NCBI RefSeq assembly: GCF_021603645.1
Contig: NZ_BQHJ01000001.1
Coordinates: 372,001 to 436,000, forward strand
From: Pseudomonas pseudonitroreducens
GTDB lineage: Bacteria; Pseudomonadota; Gammaproteobacteria; Pseudomonadales; Pseudomonadaceae
DNA length: 64,000 bases
Direction: 5' to 3'
A program made the position numbers and the translations under genes. Below are positions 1 to 11,438 of this stretch, in pieces. Positions within the stretch are counted from its first letter, which is position 1. Every line of letters starts with the position of its first letter. The notes under the pieces were generated by a model. The model was not told the origin of the DNA and did no database searches. It saw nothing but the letters and a program-made list of their open reading frames with translations.

Positions 1-237
1 CTGTCCGCCGTCAGTGCCGCGCTGGAGGCAGCCGAAGGCATCGAGGTGGTGGAAGACGACTACCCGACTGTCATCGGCGATGCACAGGGGGAGGATAGTG
101 TCTACGTCGGTCGCCTACGGACCGGTCTGACAGATTCGTGCGAACTGAATTTGTGGATTGCGTCAGATAATGTGAGAAAAGGCGCAGCCCTAAATGCTGT
201 GAACTTGGGCGAATTGTTGATAAAACACTATCTGTAA
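1..237 (+). CDS. Aspartate-semialdehyde dehydrogenase family protein (Usg-like), C-terminal fragment
   Basis: An open frame runs in from the left edge and ends with TAA at 235-237, giving about 78 residues of a truncated gene. The tail carries LNLWIASDNVRKGAALNAV, the conserved C-terminal signature of aspartate-semialdehyde dehydrogenases, preceded by VYVGRLR. The enzyme family reduces aspartyl phosphate on the lysine/threonine/methionine branch. Its place directly before fimV and truA matches the ASD-like paralogue (Usg in enterics) rather than the main asd, but the catalytic cysteine region lies outside the window, so activity cannot be judged. Family call is firm; the choice between asd and the paralogue is inference from gene order. 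Confidence 0.82.
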   Translation: MSAVSAALEAAEGIEVVEDDYPTVIGDAQGEDSVYVGRLRTGLTDSCELNLWIASDNVRKGAALNAVNLGELLIKHYL

Positions 238-405
238 AAGATACTTACCGAATATTTGAAGAAGTATTCTAGCTTGGCAATACTGGCCGGGAACGTCGCT
301 GACAGGGGAGAGCACCACCGTGAAAACGGAGGGTGTAGTGGGCAGCGGCGCCCGATAGACGTCGTTCTAATCCAGAAAAAAGCTATTAAAACAAGGGATT
401 AATAT

Positions 406-3294
406 ATGGTCCGGCTTCGTAAACTGGTGCAGGCAATCGCAGCTGCTTCGGCACTGACCTCGGGCATGGCGCATGCGCTGGGGTTGGGAGACATCCACCT
501 GCGTTCGGCACTGAACCAGCCGCTGGACGCCGAGATCGAACTGGTCGAAGTTCGTGACCTGTCCTCGGCCGAGGTAATCCCGAAGCTGGCTTCGCCGGAA
601 GACTTCAGCAAGGCCGGCGTCGACCGTCAGTACTTCCTGACCGGGCTGAAATTCACTCCCATCGTCAAGCCGAACGGCAAGAGCGTCATTCGCGTGACCT
701 CCGACCGGCCGGTGCAGGAACCCTACCTCAACTTCCTCGTGGAAGTGCTCTGGCCCAATGGCCGGTTGCTGCGTGAATACACCGTGCTGCTGGACCCGCC
801 GCTGTACTCCCCGCAGACCGCTGCCGCGGTGCCGCGCGCGCCGATGGCGGCGCCGGCTCCGGTGGTGCGTCCGGCCGCCACGGCAGCACCGCGCCCGTCG
901 GCCGCTGCCGCGCCGCGCCCCGCTGCGGCGCCTGCGCCGTCTCGTCGCCTGGAAGGCAACGAGTACCGTACCGGCAAGAACGACACCCTCTGGGAAATCG
1001 CCGCGCGTGCGCGCCCGGATGGCAGCGTTTCCGTGCAGCAGACCATGCTGGCGATCCAGGACCTCAACCCCGATGCCTTCCTTGGCGGCAACATCAACCG
1101 CCTGAAGAGTGGCCAGGTACTGCGCCTGCCCGATGCGGAGCAGATCAAGGCGCGCACCCAGCCGGCAGCGGTCACCGAGGTCAACCAGCAATACACCGCC
1201 TGGCGTGAAGGCCGCAGCTTGCCCACTGGCGGCGCTCGCCAGCTGGACGCCACTCCGCGCGCCAATGCCGGTAACGCCCCGGCCCAGGCTGATAGCAAGG
1301 ACAGCCTGCGTCTGCTTTCCGGCGAAAACGGCAAGGCCAAGGGTGGCGACAAGGGCAGCAAGGACGGTCAGGCCGTCGCTGACAAGCTGGCCGTCACCAA
1401 GGAAAGTCTCGACAGCACCCGTCGCGAGAACGACGAGCTGACCAGCCGCATGACCGATCTGCAGAGCCAGATGGACAAGCTGCAGAAACTCATCGCGCTG
1501 AAGGATGCGCAGCTGGCGAAGCTGCAGAACGAACTGGGCAGCGACAAGTCCGCCGCCAATGGCGCGGCTGCCGTGCCTGCTCCGGTGCCGGGTGCCGATT
1601 CGGCCGCCCAACCGGCTACTCCGCCGGCTCCTGCGGTAGCAGAACAACCGGCTGCACCGACCCCGGGCGGGGATGCGGGCACGCCGCCAGCCCCGGCTGC
1701 CGAAGCACAACCGGCTCCGGCGCCGGCCCCGGCTCCTGCTGCGCCGGCCCCCGCGCCTGAGGCGCAGAAGCCGCAACCTGCTCCCGCTCCCGTCGCGGCG
1801 CCGGTCGAGCAGGCCGAGACCAGCTTCATCGACGAGATCCTGGCCAACCCGATCTGGCTGGGCGCCATCGCCGGCAGCGCGCTGCTGGCGCTGCTGGTCC
1901 TGCTGATGATCATTTCCCGCCGTCGCGCCGCCAAGGAGCAGGAAAGCCTTGCTGCCTACGCCGGTGACGACGAGCAGCACCTGGACGATGACCTGGCCCT
2001 CGCCGGCAGCGAACTCGACACCCTGGACGTACCGCAGGCCGCCGAAGTCGCCGCCCCGGCGCAAGCTGCGCCCGAGCGTGTCGCCGCGCAGACCAGCGAC
2101 GCGCTCGGCGAAGCGGATATCTACATTGCCTACGGCCGCTTCAACCAGGCCGCCGAACTGCTCCAGGGCGCCATCTACGACGAGCCGCAACGTGCTGACC
2201 TGCGTCTGAAGCTGATGGAGGTCTATGCCGAGATCGGTGACCGCGAAGGTTTCGCCCGCCAGGAAAACGAGCTGCGCGAAATCGGCGGCGCCGAACCGCA
2301 GGTCGAGCAACTGAAATCCCGCTACCCGGGCATGGTCACCCTCGCTGCCGTAGGTGGCGGGCTGGCTGCTGCCGCGGCGGCTGCCGATGATGAGCATGAC
2401 CTCGACGGCTTCAGCCTGGACGACTTCGCCATCGATACCCCCAGCGCCGCTGCAGAGCCTGCTGCTCAGCCCCACGGCGATCTGGACGATGCCTTCGACC
2501 TGGCGCTCGATGACCTCGACCTGGGCGAAGACAAGCCGGCCACCCCGGCCGCACAGACGAGCGATGAGCTGTCCTTCGGCAGCTTCGATCTGGACGACAG
2601 CCTGAGCCTGGGCAACTCGCCGGCCGAGGCGCCGAGCGCGAACAAGGTCGAGGATGACTTCGCCTTCGACCTGGACCTGCCGGAAGAGCCGGCTGCCAAG
2701 GTCGAGGCTCCATCGCTGGTCGACGATCTGAGCGATTTCTCCCTGGACCTGGATAACGACCTGGAGAAGGACGCGCATTCCACCCTGGCTTCGGCGGAAG
2801 ATGACTTCCTGCTGAGCCTGGACGATGACACTGCCTCGTTGTCCGGCGTGAGCCCCGAGGAGTTCAGCCTGGATATCGACAGCAAGGCACCTCAGGTCGA
2901 TAACCTGCCGGATGACTTCGACCTGTCCCTGGCGGATGACCAGCCGCTGCCGGCCAAGGCCGATGACAGCTTCGCTGCGCAACTGGACGAAGTGAGCGCC
3001 GAACTGGATCGCCTCTCCGCGCAGAACGACGAACCCAAAGCGCCAGTCGCACCGCCGGTTGAAGACAGCTTCGCCGCTGGCGACCTGGACCTGCCGGGCG
3101 AGGCTGCCGACGACGAGGACGATTTCGACTTCCTCTCCGGCGCTGACGAAGCGGCTACCAAGCTCGACCTGGCGCGTGCCTACATCGACATGGGCGACAC
3201 TGAAGGCGCCCGCGACATCCTCGACGAAGTACTCACCGAGGGTAACGACAACCAGCAGCAGGAAGCGCGTGAACTGCTCGGGCGTATCGCCTGA
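406..3294 (+). CDS. fimV: FimV, polar inner-membrane hub protein with LysM and TPR-like domains
   Basis: 962 aa. A signal peptide ends around the sequence MAHALG and is followed by the conserved FimV N-terminal domain (about residues 24-125). A proline/alanine linker, a LysM peptidoglycan-binding domain (about 187-241, starting YRTGKNDTLWEIA), a short coiled coil (about 335-375) and a second Pro/Ala linker lead to one membrane helix (about 482-505). The cytoplasmic half has a TPR-like segment (about 568-640), a long acidic Asp/Leu-rich region and the conserved FimV C-terminal domain (about 917-960). In Pseudomonas, FimV organises the cell pole, supports type IV pili and twitching, and links to cAMP synthesis. 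It stands alone between the ASD-like gene and truA. Start at ATG 406 gives a proper signal peptide. Identification is strong. Confidence 0.96.
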   Translation: MVRLRKLVQAIAAASALTSGMAHALGLGDIHLRSALNQPLDAEIELVEVRDLSSAEVIPKLASPEDFSKAGVDRQYFLTGLKFTPIVKPNGKSVIRVTSDRPVQEPYLNFLVEVLWPNGRLLREYTVLLDPPLYSPQTAAAVPRAPMAAPAPVVRPAATAAPRPSAAAAPRPAAAPAPSRRLEGNEYRTGKNDTLWEIAARARPDGSVSVQQTMLAIQDLNPDAFLGGNINRLKSGQVLRLPDAEQIKARTQPAAVTEVNQQYTAWREGRSLPTGGARQLDATPRANAGNAPAQADSKDSLRLLSGENGKAKGGDKGSKDGQAVADKLAVTKESLDSTRRENDELTSRMTDLQSQMDKLQKLIALKDAQLAKLQNELGSDKSAANGAAAVPAPVPGADSAAQPATPPAPAVAEQPAAPTPGGDAGTPPAPAAEAQPAPAPAPAPAAPAPAPEAQKPQPAPAPVAAPVEQAETSFIDEILANPIWLGAIAGSALLALLVLLMIISRRRAAKEQESLAAYAGDDEQHLDDDLALAGSELDTLDVPQAAEVAAPAQAAPERVAAQTSDALGEADIYIAYGRFNQAAELLQGAIYDEPQRADLRLKLMEVYAEIGDREGFARQENELREIGGAEPQVEQLKSRYPGMVTLAAVGGGLAAAAAAADDEHDLDGFSLDDFAIDTPSAAAEPAAQPHGDLDDAFDLALDDLDLGEDKPATPAAQTSDELSFGSFDLDDSLSLGNSPAEAPSANKVEDDFAFDLDLPEEPAAKVEAPSLVDDLSDFSLDLDNDLEKDAHSTLASAEDDFLLSLDDDTASLSGVSPEEFSLDIDSKAPQVDNLPDDFDLSLADDQPLPAKADDSFAAQLDEVSAELDRLSAQNDEPKAPVAPPVEDSFAAGDLDLPGEAADDEDDFDFLSGADEAATKLDLARAYIDMGDTEGARDILDEVLTEGNDNQQQEARELLGRIA

Positions 3295-3313
3295 GCCGGA
3301 AGGCTCCATATAG

Positions 3314-4171
3314 ATGATTGAAGCAGTACTCTCAGCGGCGGCCGATTCGGCCGCCGTTGGCGTTTCCAGGATTGCCCTGGGCGTCGAATTCAAAGGCTCG
3401 CGTTATCGCGGCTGGCAGCGCCAGGAGAATGGTGTGCCAACCGTGCAGGGGGCGCTGGAAAAGGCCCTGTCCCGGGTGGCTGATCACCCCGTTTCGTTGA
3501 TGTGTGCGGGGCGCACTGACGCGCTGGTGCACGCGAGCGGGCAGGTGGTGCATTTCGATACCACCGCCGAGCGCTCGCTCATCGCCTGGGTCATGGGCAC
3601 CAATGCCAACCTGCCCAACGATATCAGCGTGACCTGGGCCAAGGTGATGCCGGCACATTTCCATGCGCGCTTCAGCGCCATGGCACGGCGCTACCGCTAT
3701 GTAATCTACAACGACCAGATCCGCCCGGCCCACATGGCCGAGGAGGTCACCTGGAACCACCGTCCGCTGGCCGCTTCGCGCATGCGCGAAGCGGCCCGGG
3801 CACTGGTCGGCGCCCATGATTTCACCTCGTTCCGCGCCGTACAGTGCCAGGCCAAGTCGCCGGTGAAAACCGTGCATCACCTCGAGGTGATCGAGCACGG
3901 CCGCTTCATCGTGCTGGATATTCGCGCCAACGCTTTCCTGCACCACATGGTGCGCAACTTCGCCGGTGTGCTGATGACCATCGGCGCCGGTGAGCGGCCG
4001 GTGGAGTGGGCAGCCGAAGTACTGGAGGCGCGAGATCGCCGTGCCGGGGGTGTCACCGCGCACCCTTACGGGCTGTACCTGGTGCGCGTGGAATACCCGG
4101 AGGAGTTCGTGTTGCCCGAGCGCTACCTGGGGCCACATTTCCTTTCAAGTTTGCCGGATGTCGTTGGCTGA
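3314..4171 (+). CDS. truA: tRNA pseudouridine(38-40) synthase TruA
   Basis: 285 aa, normal family length with a slightly long N-terminus. It isomerises uridines 38-40 of the tRNA anticodon arm to pseudouridine. The catalytic aspartate lies in the CAGRTDALVHASGQ segment, and the later motifs FHARFSAMARRYRY, FTSFRAVQC and FLHHMVRNFAG are typical of TruA. The family usually reads GRTDAGVH; here the glycine after DA is leucine. It begins 19 nt after fimV and is followed by trpF after a short gap, so fimV-truA co-transcription is plausible. The ATG at 3314 is the first codon in frame with good coding character. Confidence 0.95.
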   Translation: MIEAVLSAAADSAAVGVSRIALGVEFKGSRYRGWQRQENGVPTVQGALEKALSRVADHPVSLMCAGRTDALVHASGQVVHFDTTAERSLIAWVMGTNANLPNDISVTWAKVMPAHFHARFSAMARRYRYVIYNDQIRPAHMAEEVTWNHRPLAASRMREAARALVGAHDFTSFRAVQCQAKSPVKTVHHLEVIEHGRFIVLDIRANAFLHHMVRNFAGVLMTIGAGERPVEWAAEVLEARDRRAGGVTAHPYGLYLVRVEYPEEFVLPERYLGPHFLSSLPDVVG

Positions 4172-4228
4172 CGTTGCCAGGGTCATTTGCTACCATCGAT
4201 CGATCACTTGCCTGAAGGTTGCTGCATC

Positions 4229-4852
4229 TTGTCTGCCGTTCGCATCAAAATCTGCGGTATTACCCGAGTCGAGGATGCCCTGGCGGCCGCCGAAGCGGGC
4301 GCTGACGCCATCGGCCTGGTGTTCTACGCCAGGAGTCCGCGGGCAGTGAGCATCCAGCAGGCGCGGGCAATCGTTGCGGCGTTGCCGCCCTTCGTCAGTA
4401 CCGTCGGCCTGTTCGTCGATGCCAGTCGCTGCGAGCTGGGGGAAATCCTCGATGCGGTGCCGCTGGACGTCCTGCAGTTCCATGGCGACGAAACGCCGGA
4501 GGCCTGCGCGGGCTGGCACAAGCGTTACCTCAAGGCCTTGCGCGTGAAACCGGGCGACGACGTGGCGGCGCAGATCGCGAACTATCCGCAGGCCAGCGGT
4601 TTCCTCCTCGATACCTATGTGGAGGGCGTCCCTGGCGGAACCGGGCTGGCCTTCGACTGGTCACTGGTGCCGCAGGACGTACAGCGTCCGTTGATCCTGG
4701 CCGGCGGCCTGACGGTCGCCAATGTGGCCGAGGCGATCGCCCAGGTGCGCCCCTATGCCGTGGACGTGAGCGGCGGGGTGGAGGCAAGCAAAGGCATCAA
4801 GGATGCGCAGAAGATCCGCGACTTCATCGCCCAGTGTCGTTCGGTGGCGTGA
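4229..4852 (+). CDS. trpF: Phosphoribosylanthranilate isomerase TrpF
   Basis: 207 aa from TTG 4229, giving a protein that starts (M)[12 protein letters not shown], as in other Pseudomonas TrpF; a GAAGG ribosome-binding site lies 10 nt upstream. An in-frame ATG at 4187 would add 14 residues without homology, so I prefer the TTG. TrpF converts N-phosphoribosylanthranilate to CdRP in tryptophan synthesis, with a beta/alpha barrel. KICGITR carries the catalytic cysteine, LQFHGDE and [15 protein letters not shown] are family signatures. As in other pseudomonads trpF sits apart from trpBA and next to truA and accD. Confidence 0.94.
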   Translation: MSAVRIKICGITRVEDALAAAEAGADAIGLVFYARSPRAVSIQQARAIVAALPPFVSTVGLFVDASRCELGEILDAVPLDVLQFHGDETPEACAGWHKRYLKALRVKPGDDVAAQIANYPQASGFLLDTYVEGVPGGTGLAFDWSLVPQDVQRPLILAGGLTVANVAEAIAQVRPYAVDVSGGVEASKGIKDAQKIRDFIAQCRSVA

Positions 4853-4966
4853 CGCGGAATCTTCATGTGACGACGAGCGGCCTGCCGCCGTCCACTACCC
4901 AATCGCTGCACGGCAGCGTTTGGGACTCGTCGGTGGCTGTCGCCGGCGACCCAGTGGTGTATTCAT

Positions 4967-4995
4967 GGCGACGCCCTCGGGCGGCGCCTTTGTTT
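4967..4995 (+). terminator. Terminator or attenuator hairpin between trpF and accD
   Basis: GGCGACGCC (4967-4975), loop CTCG, then GGCGGCGCC (4980-4988) form a 9-bp stem with one mismatch, followed by TTTGTTT. It lies in the 241-nt gap between trpF and accD, so accD probably has its own transcript or an attenuated read-through. Seen directly; termination activity is inferred. Confidence 0.55.
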
Positions 4996-5093
4996 GCGAG
5001 GGGTTCCAGCCTTGAGCTCGGAACCGCGACGATGAATTTGCTCAGGGGCACGCGCAACCCATCGCGCCGCGTCCCTGCACTGGAGACGAGAGC

Positions 5094-5969
5094 ATGAGCA
5101 ACTGGCTGGTAGACAAGCTGATCCCTTCCATCATGCGTTCCGAGGCGAAGAAGAGCTCGGTCCCGGAAGGCCTGTGGCACAAGTGCCCGTCCTGCGAGGC
5201 GGTACTGTACCGTCCGGAGCTGGAAAAGACCCTCGACGTCTGCCCCAAGTGCGATCACCACATGCGCATCGGCGCCCGCGCGCGCATCGATATCTTCCTC
5301 GATGAGGAAGGTCGCGAGGAGCTGGGCGCAGAGCTGGAGCCGGTCGATCGTCTGAAGTTCCGTGACAGCAAGAAGTACAAGGATCGCCTGACCGCTGCGC
5401 AGAAAGACACCGGCGAGAAGGACGCGCTGATCTCCATGAGTGGCAAGCTGATGGGCATGCCGGTCGTGGTCAGCGCCTTCGAGTTCTCCTTCATGGGCGG
5501 CTCCATGGGCTCCATCGTCGGCGAGCGCTTCGTGCGCGCTGCCAACTACGCCCTGGAAAACCGTTGCCCGATGATCTGCTTCTCGGCCTCGGGCGGTGCG
5601 CGCATGCAGGAGGCCCTGATCTCGCTGATGCAGATGGCCAAGACCTCCGCTGCACTGGCTCGCCTGCGCGAAGAAGGCATTCCGTTCATCTCCGTGCTGA
5701 CCGACCCGGTCTACGGCGGCGTTTCCGCCAGCCTGGCGATGCTCGGCGACGTGATCGTCGGCGAGCCGCGCGCGCTGATCGGCTTCGCCGGCCCGCGGGT
5801 GATCGAGCAGACCGTCCGCGAGAAGCTGCCCGAAGGCTTCCAGCGCAGCGAGTTCCTGCTGGAGCACGGCGCCATCGACATGATCGTTCACCGTGCCGAG
5901 CTGCGTCCGCGCCTGGCCAAGGTGCTCGCCAAGTTCACCCACACTCCAAGTACCGCGCTCGCAGGATGA
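5094..5969 (+). CDS. accD: Acetyl-CoA carboxylase carboxyltransferase subunit beta
   Basis: 291 aa. AccD pairs with AccA to transfer CO2 from biotin to acetyl-CoA, giving malonyl-CoA for fatty acid synthesis. The N-terminal zinc ribbon is complete (Cys31, Cys34, Cys50, Cys53: CPSC and CPKC), followed by the crotonase-like carboxyltransferase domain with [12 protein letters not shown] and [17 protein letters not shown]. The stop codon overlaps the folC start in an ATGA junction (5966-5969), which implies translational coupling of the two genes. The accD-folC-dedD-cvpA-purF order is shared with many gammaproteobacteria. Confidence 0.97.
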   Translation: MSNWLVDKLIPSIMRSEAKKSSVPEGLWHKCPSCEAVLYRPELEKTLDVCPKCDHHMRIGARARIDIFLDEEGREELGAELEPVDRLKFRDSKKYKDRLTAAQKDTGEKDALISMSGKLMGMPVVVSAFEFSFMGGSMGSIVGERFVRAANYALENRCPMICFSASGGARMQEALISLMQMAKTSAALARLREEGIPFISVLTDPVYGGVSASLAMLGDVIVGEPRALIGFAGPRVIEQTVREKLPEGFQRSEFLLEHGAIDMIVHRAELRPRLAKVLAKFTHTPSTALAG

Positions 5970-7246
5970 CCCAACGCACCCTTGCCGACTGGCTCAGCTA
6001 CCTCGAACAACTCCACCCCACGGCAATCGACATGGGGCTGGATCGCTCCCGTGAAGTAGCCGGCCGGCTTGGCCTGGGGCGTCCCGCGCCCCGCGTGGTG
6101 ACCGTCACCGGTACCAACGGCAAGGGTTCCACCTGCGCCTTCCTCGCGGCGATGCTCGGCGAGCAGGGCCTGCGCGTTGGGGTCTATAGCTCCCCGCACC
6201 TGCTGCGCTACAACGAGCGCGTGCTCATCGATGGTCTTGAGGCCAGCGATGAGGCGCTCTGCGAGGCTTTCGCCGCCGTCGAGGCGGCGCGTGGCGATAT
6301 CTCCCTGACCTACTTCGAGATGGGCACCCTCGCGGCCTTCTGGTTGTTCGAACGCGCCAACCTCGATGCCGTGGTGCTGGAGGTCGGCCTGGGTGGACGC
6401 CTGGATGCGGTCAACCTGATCGACTCCGATGTCGCCGTGGTCACCAGTATCGGCATCGATCATGCCGACTGGCTGGGCGACACCCGCGAAAGCGTGGCCT
6501 TCGAGAAAGCCGGCATCTTCCGCGCCGGCAAGCCCGCCGTGTGTGGCGACCTGGAGCCGCCGGCACCGATCCTGGAGCAGGCTCGCCAACTGGGTTCGCC
6601 GCTGGTCCTGCGCGGCCGCGATTTCGACCTGGCGATGGGCGAGGGCGACTGGCACTGGCGTGGTCGCTCCGCATCGGGCGAGGCGTTGTCTCTGCACAAT
6701 CTGCCGCTGCTTGACCTGCCAATGGAGAACGCTGCACTGGCCTTGCAGGTCTACGCCCTGCTGAACCTGCCGTGGCAGTCCGAGCAACTGGTCGCCGCGC
6801 TGCTGCGCACTCGTGTTACCGGGCGCCTGGATCGCCGCACCGTGCAATGGCACGGCGAAGAGCGCCACTTGCTGCTCGACGTCGGGCATAATCCGCACGC
6901 ATCGCAATACCTGGCCAGCCGTCTGCGTGCAGCGCCGCCCCAAGGCGTGCGCCATGCGGTATTCGGCCTGTTGGCGGACAAGGATCTCGACGGCGTACTG
7001 GAACCGCTGCTCGGCTTGGTGCAGGATTGGGCCGTTGCACCACTGCCCACCGGCCGCAGTCGTCCTGTCGAGGAACTGGAAGCCGCGCTTCAGGCGCGCG
7101 GGGCGCAGGTCAGTTGCCATGGCGACATTGCCGCGGCGCTGGTAGCGCAGTGCGATGCAGCGGGCACCGATGACGAGATTCTGGTGTTCGGATCGTTCTA
7201 CAGCGTGGCGGATGCCCTGGAGTGGCTCGCCAAGGCTGCTCAATAA
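5966..7246 (+). CDS. folC: Bifunctional folylpolyglutamate synthase/dihydrofolate synthase
   Basis: 426 aa starting at ATG 5966, overlapping the accD stop by 4 nt; the open frame extends further upstream inside accD but that part has no family similarity. FolC ligates glutamate to dihydropteroate and to folates. It is a Mur-ligase-fold ATPase: the P-loop [11 protein letters not shown] is followed by [13 protein letters not shown] and by [13 protein letters not shown]. The C-terminal domain has [15 protein letters not shown]. The coupling with accD suggests one transcript for both. Confidence 0.96.
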   Translation: MTQRTLADWLSYLEQLHPTAIDMGLDRSREVAGRLGLGRPAPRVVTVTGTNGKGSTCAFLAAMLGEQGLRVGVYSSPHLLRYNERVLIDGLEASDEALCEAFAAVEAARGDISLTYFEMGTLAAFWLFERANLDAVVLEVGLGGRLDAVNLIDSDVAVVTSIGIDHADWLGDTRESVAFEKAGIFRAGKPAVCGDLEPPAPILEQARQLGSPLVLRGRDFDLAMGEGDWHWRGRSASGEALSLHNLPLLDLPMENAALALQVYALLNLPWQSEQLVAALLRTRVTGRLDRRTVQWHGEERHLLLDVGHNPHASQYLASRLRAAPPQGVRHAVFGLLADKDLDGVLEPLLGLVQDWAVAPLPTGRSRPVEELEAALQARGAQVSCHGDIAAALVAQCDAAGTDDEILVFGSFYSVADALEWLAKAAQ

Positions 7247-7281
7247 GCTGCTCAATCAAGTACACCTAAGGGGAGTTGTGC

Positions 7282-7938
7282 ATGGCGTTGCTCGATAAGG
7301 GGCTCAAGCAGCGGGTAGTCGGAGCGCTGGTGCTGCTGGCGCTGGCGGTCATCTTCCTGCCGATGCTGTTCTCCCGCGAGGACGATGTGCGCCAGGTGGT
7401 CGTCGAGGCGCCCGTGATGCCCAAGCCGCCGGCCATGCCCACGGTCGAAGTGCAGCCCACCGAGGTTCCCGAGCCGCAGGCCGAGGATGCGGAGAATGCC
7501 GTGCCACCGGCCGAAGCTGCGCCGGCGCAGGCGCCTGCCGCGCCTATCGCCAGCCTGCCGACCCAGCAGGCGCAAGCGCCACAACCCAAGGCTCCGGCCC
7601 CGCAGCCCGTCGCACCCAAACCTGCTCAGCCAGCGCCTCAGGCTGCCGCTGCGGCCGCACCGGCGCAGCAGCCAGCGCAGCGCCTGGACAGCAACAATCT
7701 GCCGGTGAGCTGGTCGGTACAGCTGGCCAGCCTGTCCAATCGCGCCCGCGCCGATGAATTGCAGAAGTCCCTGCGCAGCCAGGGTTACAACGCCTACGTG
7801 CGCAGCTTCGACGGCATGAACCGGGTGTTCGTCGGCCCGGTGGTCGAACGCGCCGAGGCGGACCGCCTGCGCGATCAGTTGGGCAAGCAGCAGAAGCTCA
7901 ACGGCTTCGTGGTGCGCTTCCAGCCTGAACGTGGCTGA
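7282..7938 (+). CDS. SPOR domain cell-division-associated protein (DedD-like)
   Basis: 218 aa from ATG 7282, with AGGGGAG just upstream; a TTG two codons earlier is less likely. It has a short cytoplasmic N-terminus (MALLDKGLKQR), one membrane helix (about 12-29), a long Pro/Ala/Gln-rich periplasmic linker, and a C-terminal SPOR domain (about 143-216, from SWSVQLASLSNRARADEL). SPOR domains bind glycan strands stripped of stem peptides at the septum; the position between folC and cvpA is that of E. coli dedD. Septal localisation is family knowledge, not seen here. Confidence 0.9.
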   Translation: MALLDKGLKQRVVGALVLLALAVIFLPMLFSREDDVRQVVVEAPVMPKPPAMPTVEVQPTEVPEPQAEDAENAVPPAEAAPAQAPAAPIASLPTQQAQAPQPKAPAPQPVAPKPAQPAPQAAAAAAPAQQPAQRLDSNNLPVSWSVQLASLSNRARADELQKSLRSQGYNAYVRSFDGMNRVFVGPVVERAEADRLRDQLGKQQKLNGFVVRFQPERG

Positions 7939-7963
7939 GCTGGTTCGTTAGCTTCACTCAATC

Positions 7964-7990
7964 AGCCCCATGGCAAACTGGGGCTCTTCT
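7964..7990 (+). terminator. Weak terminator-like hairpin after the SPOR gene
   Basis: AGCCCCA (7964-7970) and TGGGGCT (7979-7985) form a perfect 7-bp stem with an 8-nt loop, followed only by CTTCT. The short U-tract makes it a weak terminator. A TAAAAT -10-like box lies downstream at 8008-8013, so cvpA may be separately transcribed. Confidence 0.4.
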
Positions 7991-8042
7991 AAATCGAAGG
8001 CCTCTGCTAAAATGCGGGGCCTTTCCGTTTCTGGGCCGCAAC

Positions 8043-8585
8043 GTGGCATTTACCTGGGTCGATTGGACGATGATCGGCATCATCGTCATTTCCAGCCTGA
8101 TCAGCTTGAGCCGTGGTTTCGTCAAGGAAGCCCTGTCGCTGGTCACCTGGATCGTAGCCGGTGCGGTCGCCTGGATGTTCGGCGGCGCGCTGGCCGAGCA
8201 TCTCGCACCCTACATTCAGCTGCCCTCGGGGCGCGTCATCGCCGCTTGCGCTCTTCTTTTCGTCGTCACGCTGCTGCTCGGCGCACTCGTCAATTTCCTC
8301 ATCAGCGAGCTGGTGCGGGTGACCGGCATGTCCGGCACCGACCGAGTGCTCGGCATGGTGTTCGGTGGCGCCCGAGGCGTGCTGCTGGTGGTTCTTCTGG
8401 TCGGCCTGCTGAGCCTTGCACCGGTGCAACAGGATCCGTGGTGGCAGCAATCGGTGCTGATGCCGCATTTCCTGATGGTCGCCGACTGGTCGAAGAACTT
8501 CATCCTGACTTTTGCCGGGCAGTGGATGTCCGGCGTGACCATCACTCCGCCATCCGGAGTGGGGTCTTTGCTGCCGGCCCAATGA
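8043..8585 (+). CDS. cvpA: CvpA family membrane protein
   Basis: 180 aa with a GTG start at 8043 giving MAFTWVDWTMIGIIVISSLISLSRGFVKE, the usual CvpA beginning. Four predicted membrane helices (about 7-24, 31-50, 64-85, 104-124), then a soluble tail. The family is needed for colicin V export in E. coli and is tied to envelope stress tolerance; its molecular role is unsettled. The gene is followed 106 nt later by purF, the conserved cvpA-purF pair. No clear ribosome-binding site precedes the GTG. Confidence 0.92.
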   Translation: MAFTWVDWTMIGIIVISSLISLSRGFVKEALSLVTWIVAGAVAWMFGGALAEHLAPYIQLPSGRVIAACALLFVVTLLLGALVNFLISELVRVTGMSGTDRVLGMVFGGARGVLLVVLLVGLLSLAPVQQDPWWQQSVLMPHFLMVADWSKNFILTFAGQWMSGVTITPPSGVGSLLPAQ

Positions 8586-8691
8586 CGGGCGGGCAGAGGC
8601 GACGGGTAGCCGTCGCCGCTATGGCAGGTCCGGTGGATACTGCCGAATACGGAATTGTTTTAGCCTGAACACCAACTAGGGGTTGCGTCGC

Positions 8692-10197
<1,506 letters not shown>

Positions 10198-10224
10198 TCT
10201 AGAAACGAATAGGGAGAGCAGGGC

Positions 10225-11436
10225 ATGGCTCAGGATTGGGAAGCCGGCCGGCTGGACAGCGACCTCGAGGGCGTCGGTTTCGACACCCTGGCGGTGCGCG
10301 CCGGCCAGCGCCGCACCCCGGAAGGCGAGCACGGCGAAGGCCTGTTCACCACTTCCAGCTACGTGTTCCGTAGCGCCGCCGACGCGGCTGCACGTTTCGC
10401 CGGTGAAGTGCCGGGCAACGTCTATTCGCGCTACACCAACCCCACGGTGCGCACCTTCGAGGAGCGCATCGCTGCGCTGGAAGGCGCCGAGCAGGCGGTG
10501 GCTACCTCCACCGGCATGTCGGCCATCCTGTCCCTGGTGATGAGTCTGTGCAGCGCTGGTGACCACGTGCTGGTCTCGCGCAGCGTGTTCGGCTCGACCA
10601 TCAGCCTGTTCGAGAAGTATTTCAAGCGTTTCGGTATCGAGGTGGACTATCCGCCGCTGAGCGACCTGAAAGCCTGGGAGGCGGCGTGCAAGCCGAACAC
10701 CAAGCTGTTCTTCGTCGAATCGCCGTCCAACCCCTTGGCCGAGCTGGTGGATATCGCCGCGCTGGCCGAGATCGCCCATGCCAAGGGCGCGCTGCTCGCC
10801 GTGGACAACTGCTTCTGCACCCCGGCATTGCAGCAGCCGCTGAAGTTGGGTGCGGATGTGGTGATCCATTCGGCGACCAAGTACATCGACGGCCAGGGTC
10901 GCACCATGGGCGGCGTGGTGGCGGGTCGCCGCGCGCAGATGGAGCCCGTCGTCGGCTTCCTGCGCACCGCCGGTCCGACCCTCAGCCCGTTCAACGCCTG
11001 GATCTTCATCAAGGGCCTGGAAACCCTGCGCGTGCGCATGCAGGCCCACAGTGCCTCGGCCCAGCAAGTCGCTGAATGGCTGGAGCAACAGTCGGGCGTC
11101 GAGCGCGTCTACTACTCCGGGCTGCCCAGTCATCCGCAGCACGAACTGGCCAAGCGTCAGCAGAAGGGCTTCGGCGCGGTGGTGAGCTTCGAGGTGAAGG
11201 GCGGCAAGGACGCGGCGTGGCGCTGCATCGATGCCACCCGGATGATCTCCATCACCACCAACCTGGGTGACACCAAGACCACCATCGCCCACCCGGCTAC
11301 GACCTCCCACGGTCGCCTGTCGCCGGCCGAGCGCGAGAACGCCGGTATCCGTGACAACCTGATCCGCGTCGCCGTGGGCCTGGAGGATGTCGACGACATC
11401 AAGGCCGACCTGGCGCGAGGCCTGGCTGCGCTGTGA
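10225..11436 (+). CDS. metZ: O-succinylhomoserine sulfhydrylase
   Basis: 403 aa PLP enzyme of the Cys/Met metabolism family (fold type I). It makes homocysteine directly from O-succinylhomoserine and sulfide, the main methionine route in Pseudomonas. The PLP lysine is in [12 protein letters not shown], with [17 protein letters not shown] and [12 protein letters not shown] also typical. It starts 27 nt after purF behind GGGAG and its stop region touches the next gene (GTGA at 11433-11436), so purF-metZ-SDR may be one transcript. Assignment to MetZ rather than MetB rests on the purF-metZ gene order as well as sequence. Confidence 0.93.
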   Translation: MAQDWEAGRLDSDLEGVGFDTLAVRAGQRRTPEGEHGEGLFTTSSYVFRSAADAAARFAGEVPGNVYSRYTNPTVRTFEERIAALEGAEQAVATSTGMSAILSLVMSLCSAGDHVLVSRSVFGSTISLFEKYFKRFGIEVDYPPLSDLKAWEAACKPNTKLFFVESPSNPLAELVDIAALAEIAHAKGALLAVDNCFCTPALQQPLKLGADVVIHSATKYIDGQGRTMGGVVAGRRAQMEPVVGFLRTAGPTLSPFNAWIFIKGLETLRVRMQAHSASAQQVAEWLEQQSGVERVYYSGLPSHPQHELAKRQQKGFGAVVSFEVKGGKDAAWRCIDATRMISITTNLGDTKTTIAHPATTSHGRLSPAERENAGIRDNLIRVAVGLEDVDDIKADLARGLAAL

Positions 11437-11438
11437 GC

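Noticed and set aside
367-3393. A 1008-codon open frame on the minus strand across fimV
   Set aside because: It is antisense to a gene with a clear signal peptide, LysM and TPR domains; high GC content makes long antisense frames common here.
4853-5093. Possible riboswitch in the accD leader
   Set aside because: Only one terminator-like hairpin is seen, and no conserved aptamer core that I recognise.
5564-7246. Extended folC frame starting inside accD
   Set aside because: The first 134 codons have no similarity to FolC and are rich in Arg/Ala/Pro; the ATG at 5966 overlapping the accD stop is the natural start.
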